A stretch of DNA of 64,000 nucleotides, taken from NCBI RefSeq assembly GCF_000380645.1, contig NZ_AQXZ01000015.1, positions 1 to 64,000 of the forward strand, written 5' to 3'. Made by a program: the position numbers and the translations under genes. Within the stretch, counting starts at the first letter, position 1. Each line of letters starts with the position of its first letter. The notes under the pieces are model-generated. The model did not search any database, was not told where the DNA came from, and saw only the letters and a program-made list of their open reading frames with translations. The DNA is from Smaragdicoccus niigatensis DSM 44881 = NBRC 103563 (GTDB lineage Bacteria > Actinomycetota > Actinomycetes > Mycobacteriales > Mycobacteriaceae). This document shows positions 24,285 through 32,325 of the stretch, one piece after another.

Positions 24285-24977
24285 TCAGCCTTCGAGAACC
24301 TTCACGACCTGCTTGGCCGTGACCTTTGCTGACGGCGGGTTCTGTCCGGTCACGAGACGACCATCGACGACAGCCTTGGGGACGAACGGAACGACCGGGA
24401 CCTTCTCGTAGAGCGCGCCCCGCTTCTTCATCTCTTCCTCGACGTTGTACGGAACGAGCTTGTCGACTCCGGCGGCCTTCTCTTCGGCCCACGCGAAGCC
24501 GGTGAGCTTACGCCCCTTGACCAGCAGAGAGCCGTCCGAAAGCGTCACGTTGAGCAGGCCGCAGTAGCCGTGACAGACCGACGAGACGACTCCGCCATTC
24601 TCGAAGATCTCACGGGTGATCTTCTGCAGACCCGGGCTGTCCGGGAAGTCGTACATGACGGCGTGACCACCGGTGTAGTAGATCGCGTCGTAGTCCGACG
24701 AGTTGATGTCGTCCGGCGAAGCCGTGTTCGCCAGCAGTGCCATCTTGGCTTCGTCGGCGTGCCACGCCTTCGCGGTCTTGTCGTAGTTCGGGAACTTCAG
24801 CGAGCGCGGCTCCAGCGGGGACAGGCCGCCCTTGGGGCTGACGAGGTGCTGTTCGTATCCGTGCTTCTCGAACACGTGCCACGCGTGGGTGAGTTCGGAC
24901 AGCCACAGGCCCGTCGGGTGGGAGGGGTCGTCGTAGTGTGCAACGTTGGAGACGACGTGGAGAATGCGTTTTGTCAT
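24285..24977 (-). CDS. DJ-1/PfpI family protein (Hsp31-like)
   Basis: The 230-aa protein has the type 1 glutamine-amidotransferase-like fold. It starts RILHVVSNVAHYDDPSHPTGLWLSE, then IYYTGGHAVMYDFPD, and the nucleophile elbow VSSVCHGYCGLLN with the reactive Cys near residue 117. Family members act as glyoxalase III, deglycase-like or isonitrile/small-carbonyl hydratases, so aldehyde detoxification fits the redox cargo. An AraC-like element (D) lies about 40 bp upstream but its match is weak. It is the last leftward gene before the terminator. Confidence 0.88.
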   Translation of the reverse strand: MTKRILHVVSNVAHYDDPSHPTGLWLSELTHAWHVFEKHGYEQHLVSPKGGLSPLEPRSLKFPNYDKTAKAWHADEAKMALLANTASPDDINSSDYDAIYYTGGHAVMYDFPDSPGLQKITREIFENGGVVSSVCHGYCGLLNVTLSDGSLLVKGRKLTGFAWAEEKAAGVDKLVPYNVEEEMKKRGALYEKVPVVPFVPKAVVDGRLVTGQNPPSAKVTAKQVVKVLEG

Positions 24978-25017
24978 GAGGTAAGAATCCTTGTCTTGAG
25001 TCGAGGGCGATATCTAT

Positions 25018-25059
25018 TGGCCACTACGAATAACTAATTGGCCATTGGTCAGCGATTAG
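25018..25059. promoter_or_regulatory. AraC-type element D (degenerate)
   Basis: TGGCCA occurs at 25018-25023 and 25039-25044, exactly 21 bp apart, and GTCAG follows the second. On the plus strand the inner GTCAT box of the first repeat is poor and no gene follows in that direction. On the minus strand the DJ-1 gene follows, but no -10 sits at the usual spacing. It overlaps the MFS stop region. Confidence 0.45.
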
Positions 25060-26260
25060 GTCTCAGTTCCTCCAGTGGGGTGACACCTACGTGCATGCCA
25101 AACTCACGACGCCGTTCACGACTGGTCGTGATGATCCCAACGATCGATATGGCGGTGGTCAACGCCGTGTAGGTCAGCAGGACGGTGTCCAGCCCGAAGG
25201 TGTGAACCAAGGAGCCGGCGATCATCGCGGGGACGCTGAAGGCGATATAGCTGACGACGTAAATGAAGGCGAACGTGGCCGCACGCTCGTGGCCGCCAAC
25301 AAATTCCATGACCTGTCTCGCGCTAGCCGAGAATGCGAGTCCGAATCCGCTTCCCGCGACGACCGTGCTCACAAAGAAGAGTGGTACTGATCCGAGCGCG
25401 ACGGACGCCGCGACGCCCACGGACCCGATCGCCATCGCGCAGCTCGCCGTGACCGTGATGGTCGCGGGCGCACACTTTCTGAGCAGCAGCGGCGCCACCG
25501 CTCCCGAGGCATTGAACAGGCCGATGGCCAGTCCTCCCGCGAGGCCGAGATGCAGGTCGAAGACGGTGATCATCGCCGGTGAGACCAGAGACAGATAGAG
25601 TCCGCTGATCGACCACAGCGCGATGATCGCGGGCAGAACTGCGAGGAACGTTCCGCGCGCGGCAGGGGGCATGGACAGGCGAGGAACCAGTGACTTCAAC
25701 GCGCCTGGTCGACCGTGTGTGGTCCGCGTAACCGGGATTGCCGCGAGGGCAGCGAGCGCGAAGAACACCGCCAGCGAGATGAACGTGATGTGCACCGGGT
25801 TGTGGAATTGCTGGATGATCCACCCGGTTACGAGACCTCCTGCCGCGAGGCCGCCAAGCGGCGCGAATCCGTTGGCGAGCGCACCGACACGCGAACCCGC
25901 CGGTGAGTTCTCCAGGATCGCGGCGTTGAAGGCACCCAAGGCAATTCCGGTCGCGATTCCCTGAACTGCTCGGCCGGCGAGCAACCAGCCGACGTCCTTT
26001 GCGTACAGGAAGATGAGCATGCTGAGGGCTTCCACGACCAATGCGCCGATGATGACGGGTTTACGTCCAACATGGTCCGAGAGTCCCCCCGCGACCAGCA
26101 GCGTTGCCATCAGGGCAATCGCGTAAGTCGCGAAGATGATGGTCAGCATTGCCGGGCTGAAACCGAGCTCATGCTGAAAGGGAACAAGCAGCGGTGACGG
26201 CGCCGCGGCTGCGACGAAGAAGCCGAACAGTCCGATAACCAGGAGCGGAAGCGCGGGCAT
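25049..26260 (-). CDS. Major facilitator superfamily transporter
   Basis: The 403-aa protein has about twelve TM segments and the MFS motif-A-like loop GGLSDHVGRKPVI between TM2 and TM3. The second half repeats the layout (MEFVGGHERAATFAFIYVVSY). It ends with a basic cytoplasmic tail (TTSRERRREFGMHVGV). It is fourth in a leftward operon: its ATG overlaps the stop of the hydrolase (TAATG). It probably imports the pathway substrate or exports a product; direction and substrate cannot be told. Confidence 0.88.
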   Translation of the reverse strand: MPALPLLVIGLFGFFVAAAAPSPLLVPFQHELGFSPAMLTIIFATYAIALMATLLVAGGLSDHVGRKPVIIGALVVEALSMLIFLYAKDVGWLLAGRAVQGIATGIALGAFNAAILENSPAGSRVGALANGFAPLGGLAAGGLVTGWIIQQFHNPVHITFISLAVFFALAALAAIPVTRTTHGRPGALKSLVPRLSMPPAARGTFLAVLPAIIALWSISGLYLSLVSPAMITVFDLHLGLAGGLAIGLFNASGAVAPLLLRKCAPATITVTASCAMAIGSVGVAASVALGSVPLFFVSTVVAGSGFGLAFSASARQVMEFVGGHERAATFAFIYVVSYIAFSVPAMIAGSLVHTFGLDTVLLTYTALTTAISIVGIITTSRERRREFGMHVGVTPLEELRPNR

Positions 26261-27042
26261 TATCGACCTCGGCTCGCGCCGTGAATGATCACGGAACTGA
26301 CGGCTTGTGGATCGTCATACATGGGCACGTGGCCGCATCCCTTGAGGTTGTGCCATTCGGTGTCCAGAGGAAGCTGGTCCGTCTCGCGGCAACCGCGGTT
26401 GAGAAGCACGTCGCGGCTCCCGATCGCGATTGTCACCGGAACGTCCAGGTGTTGGCCTCCGTGGAATCGTGCGTGCGGAAAGGCAGCGAGAGTTCGGTCG
26501 AAGCCCGACGACCGGCCAAGCGCGCGGCTTTCGGCGATGAGTGCGGATTTCGGCAGTTTCCACGGCTTTCCGTACACTCCCGCGGCCGCGATGGAGCTGC
26601 CCGGAAGGCGGCTCAGTTGTTCGATCCTGCTGTCGAGACGCCGATTGACCCTGCGGTTGAACCGCAGCTCGCGCATGGTGTACTTCGGGACCTGCTTCCA
26701 GAGGCCCGCAGGACAAATACCCGTCGCGGAGCGTACTACGCCCATACGCGCGAGTTCGAGCGTGATCCATCCACCCAGGGAGTTGCCGGCGGCGTGCGGG
26801 CGGACCACACCTAACGTCGTAACGAAGTCGTGGACCGCATGCGCCAGGCCCGCCGGGCTGACGTCGGCCGCGTCGTCCATCAGTGGCGATTCACCGAAGC
26901 CGGGAAGGTCGAGGGTGATCACGTCGAACCGGTCGACGAGGAACGGCAGGACCGGAGCCCACGACTGTCGGCGCCCGCCAATGCCATGGATGAGCACCAG
27001 CGGCTCCCCAGTTCCGGCACGCTCGTAAGCGAGTTCGGTCAT
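26260..27042 (-). CDS. Alpha/beta hydrolase
   Basis: The 260-aa protein has the oxyanion HGIGGRRQSW near residue 20, GFGES, the nucleophile in AGNSLGGWITLELA (Ser ~105), Asp in AIGSRDVLLN and His near GCGHVPM. ATG 27042 overlaps the GMC oxidoreductase stop (ATGA), and its own stop overlaps the MFS start, so the three are translationally coupled. It might open a lactone or ester produced by the flanking oxidoreductases; this is inferred from context. Confidence 0.9.
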   Translation of the reverse strand: MTELAYERAGTGEPLVLIHGIGGRRQSWAPVLPFLVDRFDVITLDLPGFGESPLMDDAADVSPAGLAHAVHDFVTTLGVVRPHAAGNSLGGWITLELARMGVVRSATGICPAGLWKQVPKYTMRELRFNRRVNRRLDSRIEQLSRLPGSSIAAAGVYGKPWKLPKSALIAESRALGRSSGFDRTLAAFPHARFHGGQHLDVPVTIAIGSRDVLLNRGCRETDQLPLDTEWHNLKGCGHVPMYDDPQAVSSVIIHGASRGR

Positions 27043-28760
27043 CGATCGTCCCACTCACGTTCGGGATCGAATCCCGGCAGACCCAGGTCTGCCCGCAGGA
27101 TGTCCGCGGCCCGTTCGGCGAACATCGAGATGGTGAGAAACGGGTTCACCCCGAGCGCGCGTGGGATGACGGACCCGTCGATAACCAGAAGTCCCTCATG
27201 CAGATCTCCGTCAGCACGGAAGACGCGTCCGGCATCGTCGACCACGCCGCCTTCCACGTTGTCCGCGGTCGCGCACCCGCCGATCGGGTGGCCGGTCATT
27301 CGGTGCTTGCCCATGAGTACGTTCTTGGAGACGTACGTGCCGCCGACGGACTCCACGACACGCTCGAGCGTGTCGTCGATGTCGCGCAGCATCCGTTCCT
27401 CGGGAGCACCTGGCCAGTCGATGGCGACCGAACCGTTCTTCTTGAGGACGAACTCCCCGTCGGAGTTGTCGTGCGCCATGATGAGGAAGCCCAGTGAGTG
27501 GTTCATCGCGCCGTCGGTGTTCCAGCGCACGTCTTTGCGGATTCGTTTGCGTTTGATGCGATCCTTGGGCCGCTTTCGAACGGTTCCGAGCGTCATGAGG
27601 GCGACCCGGAGGACGTCCACGACCGCCCGCGGAACCGACATGTCTTCGACAGTGAAGCGTTTGCGGAGGTCAGACTGGTTGGCGCCGAACCGCATTGCGG
27701 AGTTGATGCTCGGGCCGCACTGGACGTCGGAACGTGGCGAACCGTCGGTTGTCGCCCATGGCAACGTGTCGGTGCGGAAGTCAGTGTTGTAGGCGAAGGC
27801 GTAGTTGTCGCCGTTACCACTGAAGTTCTTGCCGAGCCACTCCGAGGTGCTGAGGCCGCTGGCTCTGGATCGCAGCAGAATCCCGTTCGTCCCGAGGGTT
27901 CCCGCGCTGAGGATGACCCGTTTGGCGGTGATTTCCACCGGCGTCGTATCCCGGCCTCGTGAGCCGTCCCGTCGCACTCCGACGACCTGCCAGCTGTCGT
28001 CCGCGGACTTGGTCACCCGATCGACCTCGATGCAGGTGTGTAGTTCGACGCCGTAGTGGTGGGCCATCGGCAGGTAGTTCGTCATCAGCGTGTTCTTGGA
28101 GAACGAGTTGTCGCCGGTTCCGTCCCCACCATGCAGGGGGCATTTCTTGCGCTGCACGCCATACTTGGTGACGCGATCTTCGGTGCTGACGGTGATCTCG
28201 AGGTTCGTTGCCGGTACTCCCGCTTGATCTGCAATCTTGTTGAATGCGTCCACCCGTGCCAACGGCTGGTCGTCGGCGAACCGAACGGCACCGAGCATGG
28301 CTTCGGCGCGGCCGAAGTACTTGGCGAGGTGTCCGATCCCGTCGGAGTCCTCCTCGACCGCATCGCGGAACGCACGTGGCCACGACTGCAGAAAGACCTC
28401 GCGGTCGGGTCGCATGGCGACGTTGAAGTTGACCAGCGAGGTACCGCCAAGTCCGACCGCCTGGAGGACGTCGATGTCGTCGTTGCGGTTGATCTCGATG
28501 AGGCCGAGCGGGTTCCGCGTCGAGTACATCTGCTTCATCGCCGATCGACTCGTTTCCGGGAACGTGCCGGTCGGATGTTCTTTACCTCGCTCGAGCACAG
28601 CGATGCGGAGTTTGCCGCCGGAGGCCGCATTGGCGACCCCCAGTCGCGCCGCCATGATGGACCCGCCGTAGCCCGAGCCGACGATGACGATGTCGTACTC
28701 GCCGGCCAGCGCCTCGGGTGCGCTGGCCAGCGACTGTGCGATCTCAGACACCGGTCGCAT
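27039..28760 (-). CDS. GMC-family (cholesterol-oxidase-like) oxidoreductase
   Basis: The 573-aa protein has FAD motif GSGYGG (~28-33), VLERGKEHPTG, the GMC signature VGLGGTSLVNFNV and the C-terminal active-site region HPIGGCATADN, followed by GVNPFLTISMFAERAA. It most resembles mycobacterial ChoD-type GMC proteins rather than choline dehydrogenases. It should oxidise an alcohol of a lipid, sterol or terpenoid with O2 or another acceptor. ATG 28760 overlaps the end of the upstream gene; GTG 28751 is an alternative. It lies in the operon 30278-25049 headed by the acetoacetate-decarboxylase-like gene. Confidence 0.92.
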   Translation of the reverse strand: MRPVSEIAQSLASAPEALAGEYDIVIVGSGYGGSIMAARLGVANAASGGKLRIAVLERGKEHPTGTFPETSRSAMKQMYSTRNPLGLIEINRNDDIDVLQAVGLGGTSLVNFNVAMRPDREVFLQSWPRAFRDAVEEDSDGIGHLAKYFGRAEAMLGAVRFADDQPLARVDAFNKIADQAGVPATNLEITVSTEDRVTKYGVQRKKCPLHGGDGTGDNSFSKNTLMTNYLPMAHHYGVELHTCIEVDRVTKSADDSWQVVGVRRDGSRGRDTTPVEITAKRVILSAGTLGTNGILLRSRASGLSTSEWLGKNFSGNGDNYAFAYNTDFRTDTLPWATTDGSPRSDVQCGPSINSAMRFGANQSDLRKRFTVEDMSVPRAVVDVLRVALMTLGTVRKRPKDRIKRKRIRKDVRWNTDGAMNHSLGFLIMAHDNSDGEFVLKKNGSVAIDWPGAPEERMLRDIDDTLERVVESVGGTYVSKNVLMGKHRMTGHPIGGCATADNVEGGVVDDAGRVFRADGDLHEGLLVIDGSVIPRALGVNPFLTISMFAERAADILRADLGLPGFDPEREWDDR

Positions 28761-29247
28761 CCAGCGCGAACCACAAGACATTCGCCGCGTCGTTCTCGCC
28801 CTGCTTCCACATCGCCGGGCCGAGGAACATTCCGGGCGAGACCTCGCGCAATTCGTCGTGGATCTTTCGAATGAACCACGGGTTGCCCGGCTGCTCGTAG
28901 TCGAGCACGATGCAGTCGTTGCCGTCGATGAGCGACTTCTGGATTCGGGTCTTGAACTCGAACCAGTCCATCGAGACGCCGAGCTGGATACGGTTGATGC
29001 CCTTGCCGCTGGTCGCGTCCTCGGACGTCAGCGTCTTGCCGTCCCAGGGAAAGACCGGCAGCTTCGACCACAGCCGCAGGAGTCCCGCGACAGGCGTGAT
29101 GCGATGCGTGCCGCGCACCGCGAGCATGCGCCCCTTGGGCTTGTTGTCGAGAACTTCCAGGTGGTCCGGAACCGAACCCGACTTATAGAGCGCTTCGAGA
29201 TCGTCGAAGCTCATCGATGACAGATCGTCCAGGGTGTAGGTGGTCAT
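28744..29247 (-). CDS. Conserved hypothetical protein next to GMC oxidoreductase
   Basis: The 167-aa soluble protein begins MTTYTLDDLSSMSFDDLEAL. The middle and C-terminal parts look like a beta-barrel of lipocalin or DUF4334 type (GRMLAVRGTHRITPVAG, WDGKTLTSED, IVLDYEQPGNPWFIRKIHDEL, GPAMWK). No catalytic motif is visible. Its stop overlaps the GMC gene start by 17 nt, so a role tied to that enzyme, such as ligand carriage, is inferred. The family is not securely recognised. Confidence 0.7.
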   Translation of the reverse strand: MTTYTLDDLSSMSFDDLEALYKSGSVPDHLEVLDNKPKGRMLAVRGTHRITPVAGLLRLWSKLPVFPWDGKTLTSEDATSGKGINRIQLGVSMDWFEFKTRIQKSLIDGNDCIVLDYEQPGNPWFIRKIHDELREVSPGMFLGPAMWKQGENDAANVLWFALDATGV

Positions 29248-29327
29248 GTGATTTCCGTTTCTAGATGTTTATCGAATGAGACGCGCAAATTGGTGCTGAC
29301 GCTCCGCGCCTTGAATTTGGGCGTGCT

Positions 29328-29363
29328 GAATACAGTGCCGCGATTGATCGCGGCACTGTATTC
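29328..29363. terminator. Perfect 17-bp hairpin after the ADC-like gene
   Basis: 29328-29344 and 29347-29363 are exact complements with only TG between them (effective loop about 6 nt). It lies in the 131-bp gap between the ADC-like gene and the hypothetical gene, within what otherwise looks like one operon, so it may attenuate rather than end transcription. Confidence 0.7.
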
Positions 29364-29378
29364 CAATGAATTGGCTTG

Positions 29379-30278
29379 CTACTTGTCGTACGCGGTGGTC
29401 GGCCGCGGCAGGTGCAGCATGAGCTGGGCGTCTTCGATGACGTCGAGGCGCAGGATCGTCGATGCGCCGAGACCGTCGAGCAATTGTGTCAGCGGGCCGT
29501 CGTGGCGGGTGAGCTTCACATCGCGGGGGAAACTGCGCTGTGCGTACGACAACGTGTTGGTCTGGACAGTGGTCGTGTGCCATTTGCCGTCTACGAGGCC
29601 AACGGTCGTGCTGGTGCTGATGCGGGACTGCGGCTTGACCTTCTCGAACTTGGGAAGGGGTGCCTGGAACGTCAGATCCGGGGCCCCGCCGGGACCATTG
29701 GAGATCTCCGCCCGCACGTCCTGGTCGATGTTGACGCTGATGTCGGTGCGCCATTTCGGCAGCTGGTAGCCGTTGACGCCGCGCACCCGGGCAATCTCGG
29801 TAGTGACCGGGAGGGCCAGCACGTGGGCGTGGAAGCTCTGGCGACGCATGGAGTCGAGCAGTTCCAGTTCGGGGAGTCCGGTCGCACCTGGCCGGCGGGC
29901 AACCACAGCCACAGACACTTCGTCATACGGGTCGTTGTCGCACACCGTGTACGAGAAGAACGTCAGCGCCACCAGGCCCTGGGTCGGAACTGCGCGCAGC
30001 GGCTCGATCGGCTGGGGAACGGCCGCGCGCAGCTTGTCGAGCGGAGCGAGCATCAGGACCTGAATGATGCGGGCGCTGTAGTAGAAGTTCGGTGCGTAGA
30101 TGGGCCCGACTCGGGACTGCACCAACTGCTTGGGCACTCGGCGGAACCAGTCGATGTTGGCCACCGCCGGATCCTGTGCGACCTCGTCGAGGTTCGGATT
30201 CGACCGATAGCGGTCGTAATAGCCGCCCTTCGGGACCTGGACCGTCTCGCCCGCGAATTCGACGTCGATAAATTCCAT
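29379..30278 (-). CDS. Acetoacetate-decarboxylase-like (ADC superfamily) protein
   Basis: The 299-aa protein matches the ADC fold pattern: FYYSARIIQVLMLAPLDKLRAAVP, VALTFFSYTVCDNDPYDEV and VRGVNGYQLPKWRTDISVN. The Lys in LPKW stands where ADC uses its Schiff-base Lys. Many ADC-like proteins are not decarboxylases but hydratases or aldolases, so the reaction is open. I chose ATG 30278; ATG 30341 is in frame, but the added 21 codons are rich in rare codons (TTA, ACA, AGG). It heads a leftward operon under element E, which contributes a clear -10 box. Confidence 0.8.
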   Translation of the reverse strand: MEFIDVEFAGETVQVPKGGYYDRYRSNPNLDEVAQDPAVANIDWFRRVPKQLVQSRVGPIYAPNFYYSARIIQVLMLAPLDKLRAAVPQPIEPLRAVPTQGLVALTFFSYTVCDNDPYDEVSVAVVARRPGATGLPELELLDSMRRQSFHAHVLALPVTTEIARVRGVNGYQLPKWRTDISVNIDQDVRAEISNGPGGAPDLTFQAPLPKFEKVKPQSRISTSTTVGLVDGKWHTTTVQTNTLSYAQRSFPRDVKLTRHDGPLTQLLDGLGASTILRLDVIEDAQLMLHLPRPTTAYDK

Positions 30279-30388
30279 TGTGCGATGCCTCGCTCGTTCA
30301 TGTGGTAAGCCGCCGAATTCGGCGACTGTTGTGGACTTCATTGGGCGGTGCCCCTATCCGGCGTGTGAATCCACATCGGATTAATTCG

Positions 30389-30453
30389 AAACTAATCGGT
30401 TTTCGACACTCGCTACAGACGACAAGTGGCCAATAACTTATGACGAGTGGCCA
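30389..30453 (-). promoter_or_regulatory. AraC-type element E with -10 box
   Basis: Minus-strand repeats run 30453-30412: TGGCCA-ctc-GTCAT and TGGCCA-ctt-GTCGT, the best-conserved pair in the island. The -10 box TAGTTT (30394-30389) follows 17 bp later. It points at the ADC-like/GMC/hydrolase/MFS operon. Confidence 0.82.
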
Positions 30454-30540
30454 AGGCGATTGCCGTAGGAACGCAGTGCGTCAGGATCGATGTAGCGCAA
30501 CATTCTGCGCACCTGTTGCCGTAAACGAAAGACGTACGCA

Positions 30541-30948
30541 ATGAGTAAGAACGACACCATCGTCGCGGAGTTTCGCGCGAACAACGGAACCGTCACCACC
30601 GGTGGATTCGGGCGGCACCTGATCCTTGTCCACCACATCGGCAACAAGACCGGAACGGAACGCGTCACGCCGCTCTTCGCGATGCGAAAGGACCAGGACA
30701 CCTGGGTGATGGTCGCAACCAAGGCCGGCGCACCCACCGACCCCGACTGGCTGCACAACTTGCGCGCCTTCCCCGAGGTGACCATCGAGACGCCAGACGA
30801 CGGAACAGTACCCGTTCGCGCGGAGGAGATCACCGGTCCCGAACGCGACGCAATCTGGGCTCACCTCACGCAACTGGTCCCGCTGCTGGGCGAGTACCAA
30901 GCCAAGACAACTCGCGTCATACCGGTCATCGCGCTCCACCGGAGGTGA
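30541..30948 (+). CDS. Ddn-like deazaflavin (F420)-dependent nitroreductase family protein
   Basis: The 135-aa protein has the Ddn family layout: an N-terminal helix, a split barrel with GFGRHLILVHHIGNKTGTERVTPLF, then GAPTDPDWLHNLRAFPEVTIE and a C-terminal TTRVIPVIAL strand. Family members use F420H2 to reduce quinones or nitro compounds. It is the only rightward gene in this stretch, between element E and the converging WS/DGAT gene. No strong ribosome site is seen. Confidence 0.88.
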   Translation: MSKNDTIVAEFRANNGTVTTGGFGRHLILVHHIGNKTGTERVTPLFAMRKDQDTWVMVATKAGAPTDPDWLHNLRAFPEVTIETPDDGTVPVRAEEITGPERDAIWAHLTQLVPLLGEYQAKTTRVIPVIALHRR

Positions 30949-30965
30949 CGGGCCTGCCGGGCTCG

Positions 30966-32318
30966 TCACTCCAACTCAGCAAGACTCCACTCGAGGTGCT
31001 CGAGCATGCGCTGAAGTCCGGGAACCGCGGTCCGGCAGCCGACGATTCCGATGTCCAGGTTGCCTGCGTAACTTACAGCGGTGATGTTCAAGGCGTTGTG
31101 GTCTGCGGGTATGGACACCGGATAATTTGCCGCCATCCGCGCACCGTTCAAATACAGCGGCTCCTTCGGGCCCGGAACATTGGAGATGACCAGATTCGCG
31201 ACCGGAGGCGCGATCGATCCGATGCCCGGCAACGCTCCGGTCAGCAACTGCGCGGCCTGCATCGTCGCACCCATAAGCTGGATTTGGGACTTGGACTGCC
31301 TGGCCATCGTTGCTTTGGCGCTGTTCATGGAGCCGACGATCGTCGCGAGCCGATCCTCCGGATTCGGCAGATGTGTGCCGAGATTACAGAGCGCAAATCC
31401 AATCGCGTTGCCCCCGTCGGAATCTTCGGATCTCACCGATACCGGAACGGCGGCGACCAATGGCCGCGCCGGCAAGGCATCATGAGAGAGAAGATACCGA
31501 CGTAGGGCACCCGAACACATTGCGAGGAATACGTCATTGAGCGTCGCCCCCGCACCGGCTTTGCGCCCGGCTTCGCGGATACGCTCAATCGGCCACGACT
31601 GGGCGGCGAACCTACGGCTGCCCGTGATGGGAACGTTGAACATCGTGCGCGGGGCAGGCAACGGAAGAGCCGAGTTATTTCTACCCACGCTCCCGGCTGC
31701 GATCTTGCCGAAACTCAGCGCCGCGGGCCCCGCCGCGCGGACATAGTTCGCTAAAGCACTTGCCGTTGCCGGTGACGCTGTTTTCGGTTGACGAACCGGG
31801 ACCGACGGAGGCTTAGCCCACAGCGGCGCGGACGTACCGTCGACCGTGTCCGAAAGAGACGACGCCACGAGGCGCATGGCGGCCACACCATCGGCGAGCG
31901 AGTGGTGCAGCTTCGCGTAGACGGCGAATCGATTGTGGTCGACACCCTCGATGAGGTGGTACTCCCAGAGCGGTCGATGCCGATCCAACAGAGCGCTGTG
32001 CGCACGCGAGACGTACTCGAGCAGCTCGCGAACCCGGCCCGGTTGAGGCAGGCCCGACAGCGTCACGTGATGCGAAAGATCGACGTCGTCGTCTTCGGTC
32101 CACCAGATCTGGCCGAGCGAATCGACCGGATCTGCAGGCCGTTTCCGGAAGGTCGACTTGAGATCCGTGTACGTCGTCACGTCGTTGTAAAGGTTGCGCA
32201 CAAACTGTTGGTCCGCGTGCGGCGGGAGCTCGAAGAGTTGCATAGCCCCCACATGCGTCGGATGTTCGCGTGATTCGGCCAGCAGGAAAATTGAGTCTGT
32301 TGGTGAAATGAGCCCCAT
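30966..32318 (-). CDS. WS/DGAT-family acyltransferase (wax ester/triacylglycerol synthase-like)
   Basis: The 450-aa protein begins MGLISPTDSIFLLAESREHP and has the catalytic HHSLADG at about 137-143. The C-terminal family motif NLVISNVPGPKEPLYLNGA and IPADHNALNITAVSYAG are present. It should acylate an alcohol or diacylglycerol with acyl-CoA. ATG 32318 lies just after the stop of the DJ-1/SRPBCC gene and gives the canonical family N-terminus. It is third in the leftward operon under element F. A WS/DGAT member (Tgs4) also belongs to the mymA operon. Confidence 0.92.
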   Translation of the reverse strand: MGLISPTDSIFLLAESREHPTHVGAMQLFELPPHADQQFVRNLYNDVTTYTDLKSTFRKRPADPVDSLGQIWWTEDDDVDLSHHVTLSGLPQPGRVRELLEYVSRAHSALLDRHRPLWEYHLIEGVDHNRFAVYAKLHHSLADGVAAMRLVASSLSDTVDGTSAPLWAKPPSVPVRQPKTASPATASALANYVRAAGPAALSFGKIAAGSVGRNNSALPLPAPRTMFNVPITGSRRFAAQSWPIERIREAGRKAGAGATLNDVFLAMCSGALRRYLLSHDALPARPLVAAVPVSVRSEDSDGGNAIGFALCNLGTHLPNPEDRLATIVGSMNSAKATMARQSKSQIQLMGATMQAAQLLTGALPGIGSIAPPVANLVISNVPGPKEPLYLNGARMAANYPVSIPADHNALNITAVSYAGNLDIGIVGCRTAVPGLQRMLEHLEWSLAELE

Positions 32319-32325
32319 GTCCGTG

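Noticed and set aside
25018-25059. Element D as a full promoter for the DJ-1 gene
   Set aside because: The TGGCCA pair has correct spacing, but the inner boxes and the -10 do not fit; it is kept only as a degenerate site.
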